From an uncultured Oscillospiraceae bacterium (GTDB taxonomy: Bacteria > Bacillota > Clostridia > Oscillospirales > Acutalibacteraceae): a DNA stretch of 13,938 bases. Below, piece after piece: positions 12,542-13,938 of this stretch. The stretch covers positions 1 through 13,938 of the forward strand of contig CATWUX010000048.1 of the NCBI GenBank assembly GCA_958354085.1. Direction: 5' to 3'. The notes under the pieces were generated by a model. That model saw only the letters and a list, made by a program, of their open reading frames with translations, was not told where the DNA came from and did no database searches. Each line of letters begins with the position of its first letter. Position 1 is the stretch's first letter. The position numbers and the translations under genes are program-made.

Positions 12542-13663
12542 GTGAAAAAGGTATGGGATTTTGTGCGTCGGGAGGCGGTGCTGACCGCCGCTTGTCTGGC
12601 GGCGGCGGTGTCCATGCTGTTCGTGCCGCCGGACGCACGGTATGCGGAGTATATTGACACATCGGTGCTGGCGATTCTGTTTTGCCTGATGCTGGTCGTG
12701 GCGGGGCTGGTGCGGCTGCGGCTGTTCGACGTTGCCGCGGCGCGGCTGCTGCGCGCAACGCGGGATAGCCGCCGGCTGTCGCTGCTGCTGGTGAATCTGA
12801 CCTTTTTCAGCGCCATGCTGGTGACCAACGACGTGGCGCTGCTGACGCTCGTGCCGTTCACGCTCGGACTGCTGCGCGGCGGCGAACCGAAACGGGCGAT
12901 CTTTCTCGTGGTCATGGAAACGCTCGCGGCCAACCTCGGCAGTATGCTCACACCGGTCGGCAATCCGCAGAACCTGTATCTGTACGCCTATTATTCGATG
13001 GAAGCGGGCGCTTTTTTCCGCACGATGCTGCCGCTTGGCGCGGTCAGCTGGGGGTTGCTGATGCTCGTGACCGCGCTCCCGCGCGGGGAGGCGCTGGCGG
13101 CGGACGACACGCAGCCGGCGGAGCCGCCCCGGCTGCGCAGCAAATGGCAGTTTGCGGTCTTTCTCGCGCTGTTTGCGCTGTGCGTGCTGACCGTGCTGCG
13201 CGCCGTGAATGTGTGGATTTGTCTGGCAGTGGTGGCGCTGACGGTGCTGTTGCTTGACCGGTCGCTGCTGCGGCAGGTGGATTTCGGGCTGCTGCTGACG
13301 TTTGCGGCTTTCTTTATTTTCGTGGGCAACCTCAGCCGGCTGGAAGCCGTGCGGCAGGCGGCGTCCGCTTTGCTGGCGGGACGGGAGCTGGCGGCGGGTG
13401 TGCTGACCAGTCAGATCATCAGCAATGTGCCCGCCGCCATTCTGCTGTCCGGCTTCACGCAAAACGCGTCCGCCCTGCTGGCGGGCGTGAATATCGGCGG
13501 GCTGGGGACGCTGGTCGCTTCGCTCGCCAGCCTGATCGCCTATAAGCTGTACGCCAAAAGCGAGCACGCGCGCACCGGCGCGTATCTGAAAACGTTTACG
13601 CTGCTCAACCTGCTGTTTTTGCTGGTGCTGGTTCCCGTCGGCTGGCTGATGGCGGTACGCTGA
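12542..13663 (+). CDS. SLC13/ArsB-type anion permease
   Basis: This 373-residue polytopic membrane protein of the ion transporter superfamily (citrate/ArsB/SLC13-like) probably moves an anion across the cytoplasmic membrane. About ten hydrophobic segments are visible in two halves, with a hydrophilic middle loop (ADDTQPAEPPRLRSK). Family-like motifs are LVTNDVALLTLVPF and NLGSMLTPVGNPQNLYLY in the first half, and SQIISNVPAAILLSGF in the second, the paired re-entrant-loop regions of this fold. It is somewhat shorter than typical members (about 420). The start is GTG at 12542, the first in-frame codon after AAGGAG; GTG at 12534 is followed by an early stop in its frame. It is the only plus-strand gene in the window. 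The substrate (citrate, sulfate, arsenite or other) cannot be deduced, as no arsenic or citrate genes are adjacent. Confidence 0.87.
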   Translation: MKKVWDFVRREAVLTAACLAAAVSMLFVPPDARYAEYIDTSVLAILFCLMLVVAGLVRLRLFDVAAARLLRATRDSRRLSLLLVNLTFFSAMLVTNDVALLTLVPFTLGLLRGGEPKRAIFLVVMETLAANLGSMLTPVGNPQNLYLYAYYSMEAGAFFRTMLPLGAVSWGLLMLVTALPRGEALAADDTQPAEPPRLRSKWQFAVFLALFALCVLTVLRAVNVWICLAVVALTVLLLDRSLLRQVDFGLLLTFAAFFIFVGNLSRLEAVRQAASALLAGRELAAGVLTSQIISNVPAAILLSGFTQNASALLAGVNIGGLGTLVASLASLIAYKLYAKSEHARTGAYLKTFTLLNLLFLLVLVPVGWLMAVR

Positions 13664-13701
13664 TGGTGGTACGTCGCCCCTTATGCGATCTTACCGCTGT
13701 A

Positions 13702-13863
13702 TAATACTAAAATCTAATTAAACGCTTTCATTCTTTCCGGCCTGAATTGCGCCAGAATGCGTTATCCTCCTTGCTGGGCGTCAGCCCAGCGGCGTCGTCC
13801 GCCTTTTCCGGTGCAATTCATCCTCGGAAATCGATTAAAGCTTTCAATCAGATTTTAGTATAA
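13702..13863. mobile_element. MITE-like element with nested inverted repeats
   Basis: The ends ATACTAAAATCT (13703-13714 region) and AGATTTTAGTAT (13850-13861) are inverted copies, and similarity continues inward for roughly 35 bp with small gaps to CTTTCC / GGAAA. A second inner pair is GAATTGCGCC (13744-13753) and GGTGCAATTC (13810-13819). The centre is a perfect hairpin GCTGGGC-GTCA-GCCCAGC (13773-13790). The whole roughly 160 bp could fold as one long stem. It has no coding frame, which fits a non-autonomous miniature element. Confidence 0.65.
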
Positions 13864-13890
13864 CAAACAACCGGCAGCCATCGTTTGAAG

Positions 13891-13938
13891 TGACCCCAAA
13901 AAGTTAGACAATATTTTGAAGTAAAAAATATTCAAGCA
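13891..13938. mobile_element. Left end of an IS3-family (IS150-like) insertion sequence, continuing beyond the window
   Basis: TGACCCCAAAAAGTTAGACA at 13891-13910 matches the usual terminal inverted repeat style of IS150-group IS3 elements. The following 28 bp are AT-rich with no start visible yet; transposase genes in this group begin shortly inside the end. The opposite end and target duplication are outside the window, so the exact boundary could be a few bases further left. Confidence 0.6.

Noticed and set aside
12503..13567. 354-codon minus-strand frame opposite the permease
   Set aside because: Its His/Gln/Arg-rich composition is typical of antisense of a hydrophobic membrane protein; the permease has promoter, ribosome site and family motifs.

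Overview
This 13.9 kb window looks like chromosomal core DNA from a GC-rich, low-spore-count-type Firmicute. The closest fit is a Clostridia member of the Oscillospirales/Ruminococcaceae kind. The basis is the gene set: FakA/YloV with Asp23-type YloU, RNase Y with YmdB, LepA with HemW, and a family 5 solute-binding lipoprotein. Supporting signs are strong AGGAGG-type ribosome sites, Bacillus-type -35/-10 promoters and GC-rich codon use. The species cannot be named from the sequence alone. Nearly everything is on the minus strand; only the permease at 12542-13663 and the mobile DNA at the right edge differ.

Reading the minus strand from right to left, four transcription units can be seen. (1) lepA (10568-12376) starts from a clear promoter. 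A 265-nt spacer follows, holding two copies of a structured 66-nt repeat and a strong intrinsic terminator, and then hemW (9214-10302). (2) A small four-helix membrane protein (8679-9092) has its own near-consensus promoter and a 14-bp terminator. (3) rny (6704-8275) is preceded by a 237-nt structured leader and a promoter whose spacer carries a centred inverted repeat. It is followed by ymdB (5822-6592), an acyltransferase-like gene (4824-5756) and an unrecognised beta-rich protein (3792-4691). (4) An orphan peptide-binding lipoprotein (2093-3616) has its own TTGATT-17-TATAAT promoter and is followed by yloU (1705-2058) and fakA (window edge to 1646). On the plus strand, a SLC13/ArsB-type anion permease (12542-13663) is divergent from lepA, with the two -35 boxes about 23 bp apart.

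The functional themes are RNA turnover (RNase Y, YmdB), translation (LepA), haem/radical SAM chemistry (HemW), fatty-acid or lipid phosphorylation (FakA with YloU) and transport. The two genes downstream of ymdB are more AT-rich than the rest and look accessory. The first of them is flanked by the true 3' end of ymdB on one side and a decayed, internally deleted second copy of that 3' end on the other, which records a past duplication or insertion.

The least explained parts are: the tandem structured repeats between lepA and hemW, the terminator placed directly before the hemW ribosome site, the rny leader, the partial ymdB duplication, and a roughly 160-bp MITE-like inverted-repeat element next to an IS3-type end at the right edge. 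I did not see CRISPR, tRNA, rRNA, toxin-antitoxin or defence genes.
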